From NCBI RefSeq assembly GCF_020616515.1, contig NZ_CP085135.1:5379001-5443000 (forward strand): 64,000 nucleotides of DNA. The letters run 5' to 3'. Source of the stretch: Mesorhizobium sp. PAMC28654. GTDB taxonomy: Bacteria > Pseudomonadota > Alphaproteobacteria > Rhizobiales > Rhizobiaceae. Positions 52,158 to 61,314 of this stretch are shown here, piece after piece; within the stretch, counting starts at the first letter, position 1; every line of letters starts with the position of its first letter. The notes below the pieces were generated by a model. The model was not told where the DNA came from, made no database searches, and worked only from the letters and a program-made list of their open reading frames with translations. Both the position numbers and the translations under genes were made by a program.

Positions 52158-53270
52158 GTGATTGTCGTGCAGATCAATCCTCTTCTTCTTGATGATGCCC
52201 TTGATCATGTGCTTGAGGCAGCGCTGGCGCCAGAGCGTTGGAGCTCTGTCCTGGAGAGAATCTGCGAGGCGACCGGATCCTTCGGCGCGCATATACTCCC
52301 CCTGCGGGGCAAGTTCTCTCCCGGAGTGCCTGCAACGCCGAGTTTGCGCGAGGCGTTCGAGGTTTACTTTCGAGAAGGGTGGCATCTTCAGGACATTCGC
52401 TTCGGTTGTGTACCGCATGTTTTGCGGAAGGGTGTCGCGGTCGAGCACGATATTTCATCCGAGGACGATTTTCGCAGGTCGAGCTACTACAACGATTTTC
52501 TGGGCCGCTTCGGGTTCCGATATTCAGCCATGATAGGTTTCACAACTGGCGACACTCTGCTGTCGCTCGGCCTTCAGCGTACGATACGCGATGCACCTTT
52601 CGACCGCGACGAGGAGCGTATTCTGGTCCGCATGCGGAACCGGCTGTCGATGGCGGCTGACATCATGCGCGGCGTTTCTTTCGAACGGATCAACGGCATG
52701 AGCGACGCGTTCGACATGGCGGATACAGCCTGCGCCTTCTACGACAGGCATGGACGCGTCACCCGATTGAACAAGCTATGCGAGAGCCTTCTTGATCAGG
52801 ACATCCGTCTTGTTGGTGGAGAGTTGACATCGCGTTGGCCCACGGAAGGCGTTGCATTGCGTGGGCATGTCAAGGCGGTCATGCAGCCGGTTGCAATCGC
52901 CGATACGATGGCATCGTCTCCGGTCCGCCTGTCCAGGCCGGGAAGAAGGCCATTGGTCGTAAGGGCACAGCGCCTACGCGGCATGCCTGCGGAAATCTTT
53001 TCTCATTCTGTTGCAGTCGCCATTGTCACGGATATTGAGGCTCGCCCAGTACCCGCCGCCAAGACCTTGCAGATTTTATTCTCACTTACGGCTCAGGAAG
53101 CTGTTGTCGCTATTCAGATTGCGCGTGGTCTTGCGCCAAAAGAAATCGCAGAGACACTGGGCGTCAGCTATGAGACAATCCGGACCCAAGCAAAATCGAT
53201 TATGGCAAAGACCGACACCAAGCGTCAGTCGGAGATCGTCGCGCTATTATCGGGTGCCCGGCTATCTTAG
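52158..53270 (+). CDS. LuxR-type (GerE-domain) orphan regulator
   Basis: A 370-residue protein with a C-terminal LuxR/GerE HTH (about 305-365): LTAQEAVVAIQIARGLAPKEIAETLGVSYETIRTQAKSIMAKTDTKRQSEIVALL. The N-terminal 300 residues do not show an acyl-homoserine-lactone-binding domain or a receiver; a PAS-like fold is possible in the middle (TACAFYDRHGRVTRLNKLCESLL). It is therefore a LuxR solo with an unknown signal. It probably starts at GTG 52158 or GTG 52167. Base composition is somewhat lower in GC than its neighbours. Confidence 0.82.
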   Translation: MIVVQINPLLLDDALDHVLEAALAPERWSSVLERICEATGSFGAHILPLRGKFSPGVPATPSLREAFEVYFREGWHLQDIRFGCVPHVLRKGVAVEHDISSEDDFRRSSYYNDFLGRFGFRYSAMIGFTTGDTLLSLGLQRTIRDAPFDRDEERILVRMRNRLSMAADIMRGVSFERINGMSDAFDMADTACAFYDRHGRVTRLNKLCESLLDQDIRLVGGELTSRWPTEGVALRGHVKAVMQPVAIADTMASSPVRLSRPGRRPLVVRAQRLRGMPAEIFSHSVAVAIVTDIEARPVPAAKTLQILFSLTAQEAVVAIQIARGLAPKEIAETLGVSYETIRTQAKSIMAKTDTKRQSEIVALLSGARLS

Positions 53271-54256
53271 GCCACGTCCGCCATGCGCTCGCCTTGGTCG
53301 GTCCGCCTGGAGAATTCCCGCCGGTATTGCGCTGGCGACGTCTTGAGCCGGGCGGCGAAGTGCTGGCGCAGCGACGTGGCGCTGCCGAAGCCGGCTTCGA
53401 AGGCCACCATGTCCATCGACTTTTCCGTCGCTTCCAGCAATCGCTGCGCCAGTTCGATCCGCTGGCTGGTCAGCCATTCGCCGAAACTGGTGCCGATCGA
53501 TTTCTGAAAGCGGCGGGTGAAGGTGCGCCGGGTCAGGCCGGCGGCCTCTGCGACCTGGTCCAGGCTGTGCGTTTCGCCCAGCGTCGCACGAACCGCGTCG
53601 AGGGCCTGGGTGAAACGGTCGGCGTCCGCGCCTTTTGCCACCGGATGCTCGATGAATTGCGCCTGCCCGCCCTGCCGGTGCGGGGAAAGGACAATCTGGC
53701 GGGCGAGCCGAAGTGCTGCTTCCGCGCCGTAGCGGGCTCGCACGATGTGGAGACAGCAGTCGAGGCCGGCGGCAACGCCGGCCGAGGTCACGACATCGCC
53801 ATTGTCGACGTAGAGCACGGCGGCATCGACAGCAATGTCGGGGTGGAGTTTCTGCAGCCGGTCGGAATAGGCCCAGTGCGTTGCGGCGCGGCGCCCCGAA
53901 AGCAGGCCGGCAGCGGCGATGGCAAAGGTGCCCAGACACAGGCCGACAATCAACGCACCGTGCCGGTGCGCCTGGCGCAGCGCCTCCACCAGCAGTGGTG
54001 ACGGCGGCTCGTCCAGATGATGCCAGCTTGGGACAATGACGATGTCGGCGCCATCAAGCCCGTCGAGCCCATGCGGCGCGGCAACGGTCAGTCCGGCTTC
54101 GGTATGGATGGGGCCGGCCTTGACCGCGCAGATGCGGAAATCGAAGCGCGGCAGGCCAAGCGCCGTCCGGTCCTCGCCGAACACCAGGCAGGGCACGGAG
54201 AGATGGAACGGGCTGATGCCGTCGAAGGCAAGGACGGCGACGATCGGATTGGTCAT
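53267..54256 (-). CDS. GlxA-family AraC-type regulator with DJ-1/PfpI domain
   Basis: A 329-residue protein: N-terminal DJ-1/PfpI-like amidotransferase domain (about 5-175; GADIVIVPSWHH and the elbow VGLCLGTFAIAAAGLLSGRRAATHW) and two AraC HTH motifs at the C-terminus (SLDQVAEAAGLTRRTFTRRFQKSIGTSFGEWL, MDMVAFEAGFGSATSLRQHFAARLKTSPAQYR). This is the GlxA/FtrA group, which regulates catabolic genes. It diverges from a cysteine hydrolase gene, its likely target. It overlaps the LuxR-type gene end by 4 bp. Confidence 0.92.
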   Translation of the reverse strand: MTNPIVAVLAFDGISPFHLSVPCLVFGEDRTALGLPRFDFRICAVKAGPIHTEAGLTVAAPHGLDGLDGADIVIVPSWHHLDEPPSPLLVEALRQAHRHGALIVGLCLGTFAIAAAGLLSGRRAATHWAYSDRLQKLHPDIAVDAAVLYVDNGDVVTSAGVAAGLDCCLHIVRARYGAEAALRLARQIVLSPHRQGGQAQFIEHPVAKGADADRFTQALDAVRATLGETHSLDQVAEAAGLTRRTFTRRFQKSIGTSFGEWLTSQRIELAQRLLEATEKSMDMVAFEAGFGSATSLRQHFAARLKTSPAQYRREFSRRTDQGERMADVA

Positions 54257-54387
54257 GTGTACACCCAAGGAATTGAGAGGCGAATTGTCCCAATTCTTTC
54301 GGATGATGTCAATCAGGCCACTTTCTGGAGCGCTTTGGCGCCTCTATCCTCACCCAATCCAATCAAGCCAGCAGGAAGGAACTCTCC

Positions 54388-55029
54388 ATGTCGGAACCGG
54401 TCAAGGCCCCGCGCCGCGCGCTCATCGTCATCGACGTCCAGAACGACTATGACGGCGGCAATCTCGCCATCCAGCATCCGCCCTTCCGCGACAGCGTCGT
54501 CAACGTGGCTAGCGCAATGGATGCCGCCGTTGAAGCCGGCGCCAAGGTGATCGTCATCAAGCAGATGGCGCCCGAGACGTCGCCGATCTTCGCCAAGGGC
54601 AGTCATGGCGGCGAACTGCATCCGGAGATCGCCAGGCGGCACCGCGACCACTATGTCGAAAAGAACCTGCCCTCCGCCTTCACCGGCACGGACCTCGAAG
54701 AGTGGCTGCGCGCCAACGCCATCGATACGATCGCGGTGGTTGGGTACATGACGCATAATTGCGACCTGTCGACCATCATCCACGCCGTGCATATGGGTTT
54801 CGCGGTCGAGTTCCTGTCCGACGCGACCGGCTCGCTGCCCTACGCCAACAGCGCCGGCTACGCTTCGGCCGAGGAGATCCACCGCGTGGTGACAGTTATC
54901 CTGCAGTCGCGCTTCGCGGCGGTGCTCAAGACGGCCGAATGGGTTGAATGCCTGAAGACCGGCGCCCTGCCGGAGCGCGACACGATTTATGCCTCCAACC
55001 AGAGGGCGCTGGCGCGCAACGCGGCCTAG
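54388..55029 (+). CDS. Cysteine hydrolase of the isochorismatase/nicotinamidase superfamily
   Basis: A 213-residue hydrolase with the catalytic triad: D in LIVIDVQNDY, K in VEKNLPSAF and C in VVGYMTHNCDLSTIIHAV. Compared with the isochorismatase-like protein at 32 kb it keeps the nucleophilic cysteine, so amide hydrolysis (nicotinamidase- or N-carbamoyl-type) is likely. It diverges from the GlxA-type gene, with GAATTG repeats between. AAGGAACTCTCC precedes the start. A terminator follows. Confidence 0.9.
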   Translation: MSEPVKAPRRALIVIDVQNDYDGGNLAIQHPPFRDSVVNVASAMDAAVEAGAKVIVIKQMAPETSPIFAKGSHGGELHPEIARRHRDHYVEKNLPSAFTGTDLEEWLRANAIDTIAVVGYMTHNCDLSTIIHAVHMGFAVEFLSDATGSLPYANSAGYASAEEIHRVVTVILQSRFAAVLKTAEWVECLKTGALPERDTIYASNQRALARNAA

Positions 55030-55048
55030 CCTGAGCCCGCAAGGAAAA

Positions 55049-55084
55049 CCAGAGGGCGCCGCATCGCTGCGGCGCCCTCTGGTT
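55049..55084 (+). terminator. Terminator after the cysteine hydrolase gene
   Basis: A 14-bp perfect stem (CCAGAGGGCGCCGC and its complement) with a 6-nt loop, followed by TTT and preceded by AAAA. It lies 20 bp after the stop. Confidence 0.85.
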
Positions 55085-55196
55085 TGGGAAATATAATTCG
55101 ACAAGAGCGTGACGCATTTCACGGAAGTCATGCCAACTGTTGTCGAGAGTTATGTTTGGCGTTGAAGAACGCGGTTGGCAGGTGCTGGGGGCTAAA

Positions 55197-55412
55197 GTGA
55201 AAGCGCGCGTTGCACGAAGCATGATTGTTCTGGCCTTGGCGGCCGGTGCCGCGCTGTTGCCTTGGCCCGCCTTTGCCCAGGTTCCTTCCCACGCTCCAGG
55301 GACGATCTGCTTCACCCAGTTCTTCTGGTGTTGGGCGCAGCCGCCCGGGCCTCCCGGCTATCCCTGCGGATGTCCGTCGCAATCCGGCTATGTGCCGGGC
55401 TATCTGGGTTAG
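55197..55412 (+). CDS. Small secreted proline/glycine/cysteine-rich protein
   Basis: A 71-residue product with a signal peptide (KARVARSMIVLALAAGAALLPWPAFA, cleavage before QVP). The mature peptide is about 44 residues: QVPSHAPGTICFTQFFWCWA, then a PPGPPGYPCGCPSQSGYVPGYLG tail. Four cysteines, a C-x-C pair and aromatic residues suggest a disulfide-stabilised or metal-binding extracellular peptide. A GTG start is preferred because the signal begins there; the in-frame ATG at 55152 would add 15 residues. The next gene starts 21 bp later, so the two are probably cotranscribed. No family was recognised. Confidence 0.65.
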   Translation: MKARVARSMIVLALAAGAALLPWPAFAQVPSHAPGTICFTQFFWCWAQPPGPPGYPCGCPSQSGYVPGYLG

Positions 55413-55433
55413 TCGTCCGAGGGGGGGCTCACG

Positions 55434-56756
55434 ATGACGACGTCAACCGATCCTCTTGTTTCGGGACTTCTCACGGATGCGAAGCTGGTTGCCGGTTATG
55501 GTCGCTACGGCGTGTTCAAGGACAGCACCCTGTTCGCGGCTATCGGCGATGCTGAAAAGCTCAATGATGTAACGGCAAGCCAGCCTGAAGTCGTCAAACT
55601 TCAGGCCGTGCTCAACGACTGTTCCGCGACTGTACCCTTTTCCACCCTGGCGGCACTTCGTACGGGATGGTCGCCGGGCGACATGTCACGGCGGACCACG
55701 CTCGCCACCTATTTTCTCGTCGCGCTGTCAGTGATGATGATGATCATCATCGGCAAACTGACCTACGTCTACAACAGAGGCGTTTCGATAAGTTCCGAGT
55801 TGCAGGAAATCGACAACAACGATTTCAGCGCCCGGTTCGGTCAATCGATACGACAGGTCTGGGCAACGGAGAAACAGCTGAGCTCGGCATCGGCCCGACA
55901 AGCCTCGGCAAGCGATCTCACGCTTCTGAAGGACGCGTACTACAATGCCGTGGACGGACTGCATTCTCTCGACCAGCGGTTTTCCTCGCTGCTTGGAAGA
56001 GCGCAAGGCTTCATGACGCAGGAGGCGCCATTCCCGATCTGGGGGATGCAATGGGCCTACTGCAAGCTTTCCGTATCGCCGGCTTCGGACGGCGCATCTT
56101 CGGTCCCGTTCAACGCGCGGCAGGCAGCCATAGACCAGTTCTGCGGCCAGGAGGCGGCGCTGGCAAAGCCCCAAGCCGGTGCTGAGAACAGTGAGCCTCT
56201 CAAACAGTCGGACTTCGACTGCAATCAGGTGAAAAACAGCAATAAAAGTCAGGGCAATCCGGAGATCGTCAACGCCGCCAGCACGGCGGGTAAGGTGGAC
56301 GACGTGAATGCCGACTTCGACGAGGCGACGCGGAGCCTGCAATGCGAGGGCGTCATCACGATCACGCCGAACTCGATCTACACGCTGACATTGCAGGCCG
56401 GGAGCCTGAACGAGGTTCTCAGCCCCTATGCGTTGTGGATCCTGCCAGCCCTCTACGGCGCGCTCGGAGGCATCATGTTCCACATGCGGATGATCCTCAA
56501 TCCACTGCTGCCCAATCCGCCGCTGGCCAGGCTCATTCACCGCATCGCGCTTGGCGGGCTGGCCGGCATGATCCTCGCATGGTTCATGGCGCCTGGGACC
56601 AAGCTCGGTGGCGAAGTCTCTGGAATAGGCTTCAGCCTGTTCACCTTCGCATTCCTGTTCGGCTTCAGCCTGGATATTTTCTTCACCATCCTCGACCAGT
56701 TCGTCAGCATGTCGGTCTCGGGCATCAAGAAGTTTGGTTCGTCCGCTGTGGCGTGA
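55434..56756 (+). CDS. Unrecognised multi-pass membrane protein
   Basis: A 440-residue protein. A cytoplasmic N-terminus of about 88 residues is followed by one membrane segment (about 90-112, TYFLVALSVMMMIIIGKLTYV), a large loop of about 215 residues with helical and cysteine-containing segments (WAYCKLS, DQFCGQE, DFDCNQV, LQCEGV), and three C-terminal membrane segments (about 332-357, 366-387, 395-420). The loop probably faces the periplasm and its four cysteines could form disulfides. I recognise no family. The gene follows a small secreted peptide gene and ends in a terminator. Confidence 0.8.
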   Translation: MTTSTDPLVSGLLTDAKLVAGYGRYGVFKDSTLFAAIGDAEKLNDVTASQPEVVKLQAVLNDCSATVPFSTLAALRTGWSPGDMSRRTTLATYFLVALSVMMMIIIGKLTYVYNRGVSISSELQEIDNNDFSARFGQSIRQVWATEKQLSSASARQASASDLTLLKDAYYNAVDGLHSLDQRFSSLLGRAQGFMTQEAPFPIWGMQWAYCKLSVSPASDGASSVPFNARQAAIDQFCGQEAALAKPQAGAENSEPLKQSDFDCNQVKNSNKSQGNPEIVNAASTAGKVDDVNADFDEATRSLQCEGVITITPNSIYTLTLQAGSLNEVLSPYALWILPALYGALGGIMFHMRMILNPLLPNPPLARLIHRIALGGLAGMILAWFMAPGTKLGGEVSGIGFSLFTFAFLFGFSLDIFFTILDQFVSMSVSGIKKFGSSAVA

Positions 56757-56771
56757 AAACCTTGAAAAGCA

Positions 56772-56801
56772 AAAGGGCGCCGCGTTGTCGCGGCGCCCTT
56801 T
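56772..56801. terminator. Bidirectional terminator between the membrane protein and fhs
   Basis: A 13-bp stem (AAAGGGCGCCGCG and its complement) with a TTGT loop, flanked by A and T residues. It sits between the convergent stops at 56756 and 56825. Confidence 0.85.
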
Positions 56802-56824
56802 GTCGTTTGTCGTCTTGGAGATTT

Positions 56825-58504
56825 CTAGAACAGGCCTTCGATCTGGCCGGCCTCGTTGAGGAAGATCTTTTCCGAGGACGGCGCCCTGGGCAGGCCGGGC
56901 ATGGTCATGACCTCGCCGCAGATGATGACGACGAAGCCGGCACCCGCCGAAAGCCTGACCTCGCGCACCGGCACGGTGTGGCCGGTCGGCGCGCCGCGCA
57001 GGTTCGGGTCGGTCGAGAACGAGTACTGCGTCTTGGCCATGCACACCGGCAGGTGGCCATAGCCGGCGTCTTCCCAGGCCTTGAGCTGGTCGCGCACCGA
57101 CTTGTCGGCGATCGCTTCCGAGCCGCGATAGATTCGCTGGACGATGGTGTTGATCTTCTCGAACAGCGGCATCGCGTCGGGATAGAGCGGCGCGAACTGC
57201 GAGGCGCCGGATTCGGCCAGCGCCACCACCTTGTTGGCGAGGTCCTCGATGCCGGCCGAGCCGTGGGCCCAGTGCTTGCACAGGATGGCTTCCTCGCCCA
57301 TCGAGGCGACATAGTCCTTCATCGCCTGGATCTCGGCGTCGGTGTCGGAATAGAAGTGGTTGATGGCAACCACAGCCGGCACGCCGAACTGGCGGATGTT
57401 CTCGATGTGGCGGCCAAGGTTGGCGCAGCCCTTCTTCACCGCCTCGACGTTCTCCTTGCCAAGCTCTTCCTTCTTGACGCCGCCATTCATCTTCATGGCG
57501 CGCACGGTGGCGACGATGACGGCAGCGGCCGGCTTCAGGCCGGCCTTGCGGCACTTGATGTCGAAGAACTTTTCAGCACCAAGGTCGGCGCCGAAGCCGG
57601 CTTCGGTGACGACATAGTCGGCGAGCTTCAGCGCCGTCGTGGTGGCGACGACCGAGTTGCAGCCATGCGCGATGTTGGCGAACGGGCCACCATGGACGAA
57701 GGCCGGGTTGTTCTCCAGCGTCTGCACCAGGTTGGGCTGCATGGCGTCCTTGAGCAGCACGGCCATGGCGCCGTCGGCCTTGAGGTCGCGGGCATAGACC
57801 GGCGACTTGTCACGGCGATAGGCGACGATGATGTCGCCGAGGCGCTTTTCCAGGTCCTTCAGGTCGGTGGACAGGCACAGGATCGCCATGACTTCCGAGG
57901 CGACGGTGATGTCGAAGCCGGCTTCGCGCGGAAAACCGTTGGCGACGCCGCCGAGCGAGCAGTTGATCTCGCGCAGCGCCCGGTCGTTCATGTCCATGAC
58001 GCGGCGCCAGACGACGCGGCGAGTGTCGATGCCGAGTTCATTGCCCCAGTAGATGTGGTTGTCGATGAGGGCCGAGAGCAGATTGTGCGCGGTGGTGATG
58101 GCGTGGAAGTCGCCGGTGAAGTGGAGGTTCATGTCCTCCATCGGCACGACCTGCGCATAGCCGCCGCCGGCGGCACCGCCCTTGACGCCGAAATTCGGGC
58201 CAAGCGAGGCTTCACGGATGCAGACAATGGCCTTCTTGCCGATACGGTTCAGACCGTCGCCGAGGCCGACCGTGGTGGTCGTCTTGCCTTCGCCGGCTGG
58301 CGTCGGGTTGATGGCGGTGACGAGGATCAGCTTGCCATCCTTGTTGCCCTTGACCGACTTGATGAACTCGGCGGAGATCTTCGCCTTGTCGTGGCCGTAG
58401 GGCAGCAGGTGTTCGGTCGGAATGCCGATCTTCTGGCCGATCTCCTGGATCTGCTTCTTCTTGGCGCCGCGCGCGATCTCGATGTCGGACTTCACTTCGG
58501 CCAT
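56825..58504 (-). CDS. fhs: Formate-tetrahydrofolate ligase
   Basis: Fhs makes 10-formyl-tetrahydrofolate from formate, ATP and tetrahydrofolate. The 559-residue protein has the P-loop [18 protein letters not shown] near residue 70 and other family blocks ([41 protein letters not shown], and [19 protein letters not shown] at the end). Length is normal. In rhizobia the gene serves C1 metabolism. Monocistronic, with a terminator at its end. Confidence 0.96.
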   Translation of the reverse strand: MAEVKSDIEIARGAKKKQIQEIGQKIGIPTEHLLPYGHDKAKISAEFIKSVKGNKDGKLILVTAINPTPAGEGKTTTTVGLGDGLNRIGKKAIVCIREASLGPNFGVKGGAAGGGYAQVVPMEDMNLHFTGDFHAITTAHNLLSALIDNHIYWGNELGIDTRRVVWRRVMDMNDRALREINCSLGGVANGFPREAGFDITVASEVMAILCLSTDLKDLEKRLGDIIVAYRRDKSPVYARDLKADGAMAVLLKDAMQPNLVQTLENNPAFVHGGPFANIAHGCNSVVATTTALKLADYVVTEAGFGADLGAEKFFDIKCRKAGLKPAAAVIVATVRAMKMNGGVKKEELGKENVEAVKKGCANLGRHIENIRQFGVPAVVAINHFYSDTDAEIQAMKDYVASMGEEAILCKHWAHGSAGIEDLANKVVALAESGASQFAPLYPDAMPLFEKINTIVQRIYRGSEAIADKSVRDQLKAWEDAGYGHLPVCMAKTQYSFSTDPNLRGAPTGHTVPVREVRLSAGAGFVVIICGEVMTMPGLPRAPSSEKIFLNEAGQIEGLF

Positions 58505-58825
58505 GACGGCTTTCCTTCAGATTGGTCGGTGGAGGGGACGGGGTTGATGTCTGTCGCAAGCATGTTGGAGACGGCCCGCGGGCGCGAGGGCATGTTCTAA
58601 CCCTGTCGCTGCCGCGGCGTCAACTTGCATGCAACTATGTTTCCTATGAAGAAAAATTTCTCTGCGACCGACTGACCTTTGGTTGGTTCTTCTGGTGCCG
58701 GTTGCCGCGCCGTATAGAAGCCAGAGGATGCGACGTTCCGCCGTCTCAAAACAGCCGCACAATACACGGAATGCGACAGAGACGAAGGCGCAAATTCGCC
58801 ATCGCCATGGCCGGCCCGGGCACCG
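58505..58825. other. fhs promoter region
   Basis: A 321-bp gap without a supported gene, between fhs and the 3' end of the next operon on the same strand. It should hold the fhs promoter. No regulatory motif was recognised. Confidence 0.4.
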
Positions 58826-59950
58826 CTACTGCGTCAGCACGTTGCTGATCTCGACCAGATTCGAGCGGACCCTGAGCACATAGAAGCCCATCGTCGTCAG
58901 ATGCGTCGGGAAAATCCAGCCATCCTCGCGGCCATTGGCGATGATGAAGGGCTGGATGCGCAGCGCCGAGGTGAACTGCGCGTCCATCGTGTCCCACAGG
59001 TTCTGCAGGTGCTTTTCCTTGATCACGTCCTCGAAATCGGCCTGTGCGCCCTTCATCAATCCGTAATAGGCGTAGAGCTGGCCATAGGCGAACCAGTAGC
59101 GGTCGTCAGCGCGAAAATCGAACCAGCCATTGTTGTAGTGCTCGGCGCGGTCCTTGAGGATGGCCGAGGTCGAGCCGATGTCACTGGCGATGCGGTCGAG
59201 ATACTGCTTGAGATTGTCGGCGCGGGCATCGAACACCGTCTGGCACGTTTCCAGCCGGGAATTGAAGGCACGCAGCTTGCTGATGGCATCGCGATAGTAG
59301 CTCGGCGTCGGCGTCTTCGGGCCGAACGGGCTGAGGCCGAAATACCAGGTGGACTCATCGAACTGCAGGTTGCCGCGCGCTTTCTGCAGATCGTCGTCGA
59401 TCTGCGAGGTGGTGCGCACGCGGCCGAGATTGTCAGCCAGTTCGGTTGCCGTACGCCGAACCGCCTGGTTGATGCCGCGCTGGAACGATGCCTTGTTGTC
59501 GAAGAAGGGCGTGCTGTCCCAATCGATGCCGAAGAAGCCGAGCTTGTAGAGGATCATCGACGACACCCAGGCATTCTGGTTGACGTTGAAGTCGGTCAGG
59601 TCCGCGGCCACCTGGGCTATGCCTGAGTTTCCACAGGTCTTGGCGGTTTCGGTTCCAGCACCCGCCGTCACCTGCTCGCCGGCCGAGACATTGCGCTTGT
59701 CGAAACTGTAGGTGTCCGGATAGTTCGGGTTGAAATTGTTCCACCACTGGGTGGCGTAGAAGAAATTGCCGTAGAGGCCGATCAGCACCAGAAGTGCCAC
59801 GCCGACGCCAGCCTTGAGGATCCAGCCGCGTTGCAGGTACCAGCGGCCGGCCCACATGAGCGGCCACAGGATGATGCCGATCGCGAAGCCGATGCCGCGG
59901 CCTATCCATTGGAAGATACGGGTGACGAAGGTCACGATAGGATCAAGCAT
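58826..59950 (-). CDS. DUF2333 family inner-membrane protein
   Basis: A 374-residue protein with two N-terminal membrane segments (about 12-35 and 45-65) and a long helical, probably periplasmic, domain. Features such as WWNNFNPNYPDTYSFDKRN, DVIKEKHLQNLWDTMDAQFTSAL and HLTTMGFYVLRVRSNLVEI agree with the DUF2333 family. Function is unknown. It is the last gene of the operon, 13 bp after the DUF6638-like gene, so it is clearly cotranscribed with it and the AAA+ gene. Confidence 0.8.
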   Translation of the reverse strand: MLDPIVTFVTRIFQWIGRGIGFAIGIILWPLMWAGRWYLQRGWILKAGVGVALLVLIGLYGNFFYATQWWNNFNPNYPDTYSFDKRNVSAGEQVTAGAGTETAKTCGNSGIAQVAADLTDFNVNQNAWVSSMILYKLGFFGIDWDSTPFFDNKASFQRGINQAVRRTATELADNLGRVRTTSQIDDDLQKARGNLQFDESTWYFGLSPFGPKTPTPSYYRDAISKLRAFNSRLETCQTVFDARADNLKQYLDRIASDIGSTSAILKDRAEHYNNGWFDFRADDRYWFAYGQLYAYYGLMKGAQADFEDVIKEKHLQNLWDTMDAQFTSALRIQPFIIANGREDGWIFPTHLTTMGFYVLRVRSNLVEISNVLTQ

Positions 59951-59963
59951 GGCGAGTCACCCC

Positions 59964-61268
59964 TCAGTCAGTCAGGCCATAGAGGCGCGTGCGCAACGCC
60001 ACCTTGTCTTTCAGATATGTGGTTTTCAAAACGTCCACAACATGCGATCGCCAGGCGTCGCTGAAGCCGTCATAGTCCTTGTAGAAGCCGTCCTTGTTGA
60101 AAATGTAGCGCGAGACGAAATCCGTTGGGACAAAGTCGGAGATGAGGCGGTTGGTCAGCCAGGCGTCGGGATGATCTGGCTTTGCCCGGATGACCAGGAA
60201 GCGTTGCTGGGGGAACACATCATCAATCTTCAGATGGCCGAGCTGGGCGATCTCGCGCTTGGCGGCGTTGAGGAACGGGAAATTGCCGTCCTTCGTGATC
60301 AGGTCGGCATGGTTCTGGATCCAGGCCTGCAGCCAGACCTTGTCGACATCGGTCAGGTTGCGGTCCGGCTCGGCGTCGCGGATCAGCGCGCGGACAACCA
60401 TTTCGGCGCGATGCTCGAGATAGCCGGATGCCTCGATCCATGAGGCGCGGGGCAGTTCGATACGGCCGGTGGTGGCGAGGAACTTGAACACCTTGTCGGC
60501 ATCCTTGATCGACAGGTAGCTCACCTGCCATGGCCGCGAGCGGCGGAAGCCCGGTGCCGCCGGGTCGCCGATCACTGTCGTCATGTCGGGATCGACGAAG
60601 ATGTAAAGACCGCCGAAATGGCTGGTCCAGTAGGCGTTGTGGCGGAAGATCACCTGGTCAGGCACCAACGCGTTCTCGCGGATGTCGCCGCAGACCTTGG
60701 CCAGTTCCACCATGCGCGTCAGCATGGCATTGTCGCGCCAGGCGTCGGGCTCCTGCTTCAGCCGGTCGACGAGCTTGCCGAGCTCGGCGGCCTTGCCCAG
60801 CACATCCTCGGCCGACAGCACCTTGAACTCGACCTGGTTGATCGACAGCAGGTCCTCGATGTCGTTGACCTTGGGGACGGAATCCTCGATCTCGCCGTAG
60901 ATGACATCCTTGATGGTCAGCGCGTCGATGGCGCGCTGGTTCCGGGTCATGAACTCGAACATCAGCTGCGAGGTGTTGGAGAAGGCGGTGTGGACCACCG
61001 GCAGGTCGATCTGCGACGGCGTCAGGATGATGAAGCGGCGGTTGACCTCGTTGGGATCGAGATAGTCATAGTCGCCGCATTCCTCGGCGACCTGCGGCGA
61101 GAACCCGGTGCGGTCGATCTCGAAGCTCGTCAGCCTGGTCGGCTTCTTGCCAAAGGCGGCCAGCGCCTTGTTGTAGCGCTCGATGAGATGCGGTTCATCG
61201 ACGGTCAGGAGGCGGCCATAGATCAGCTCATTGTCGCGCAGAAGGTCGGGTTTGCGGGCAGGGCTCAT
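59964..61268 (-). CDS. DUF6638-like protein of unknown function
   Basis: A 434-residue soluble protein beginning SPARKPDLLRDNELIYGRLLTVDEPHLIERYNKAL. It has no membrane segment and no motif I can tie to catalysis; regions such as FVDPDMTTVIGDPAAPGFRRSRPWQVSYLSIKDADKVFKFL and RFLVIRAKPDHPDAWLTNRLISDFVP are well structured. I recall the family as DUF6638 but cannot verify the number. It lies 46 bp downstream of the AAA+ gene and 13 bp before the DUF2333 gene, as part of one operon. Confidence 0.65.
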   Translation of the reverse strand: MSPARKPDLLRDNELIYGRLLTVDEPHLIERYNKALAAFGKKPTRLTSFEIDRTGFSPQVAEECGDYDYLDPNEVNRRFIILTPSQIDLPVVHTAFSNTSQLMFEFMTRNQRAIDALTIKDVIYGEIEDSVPKVNDIEDLLSINQVEFKVLSAEDVLGKAAELGKLVDRLKQEPDAWRDNAMLTRMVELAKVCGDIRENALVPDQVIFRHNAYWTSHFGGLYIFVDPDMTTVIGDPAAPGFRRSRPWQVSYLSIKDADKVFKFLATTGRIELPRASWIEASGYLEHRAEMVVRALIRDAEPDRNLTDVDKVWLQAWIQNHADLITKDGNFPFLNAAKREIAQLGHLKIDDVFPQQRFLVIRAKPDHPDAWLTNRLISDFVPTDFVSRYIFNKDGFYKDYDGFSDAWRSHVVDVLKTTYLKDKVALRTRLYGLTD

Positions 61269-61314
61269 CTATCCTCTTCCCCCGTTCACGGGGAGAAGTG
61301 AAGTTCGGCGTGCT

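Noticed and set aside
56342..58600. 752-codon plus-strand frame across fhs
   Set aside because: It is a mirror frame of fhs produced by strong third-position GC bias.
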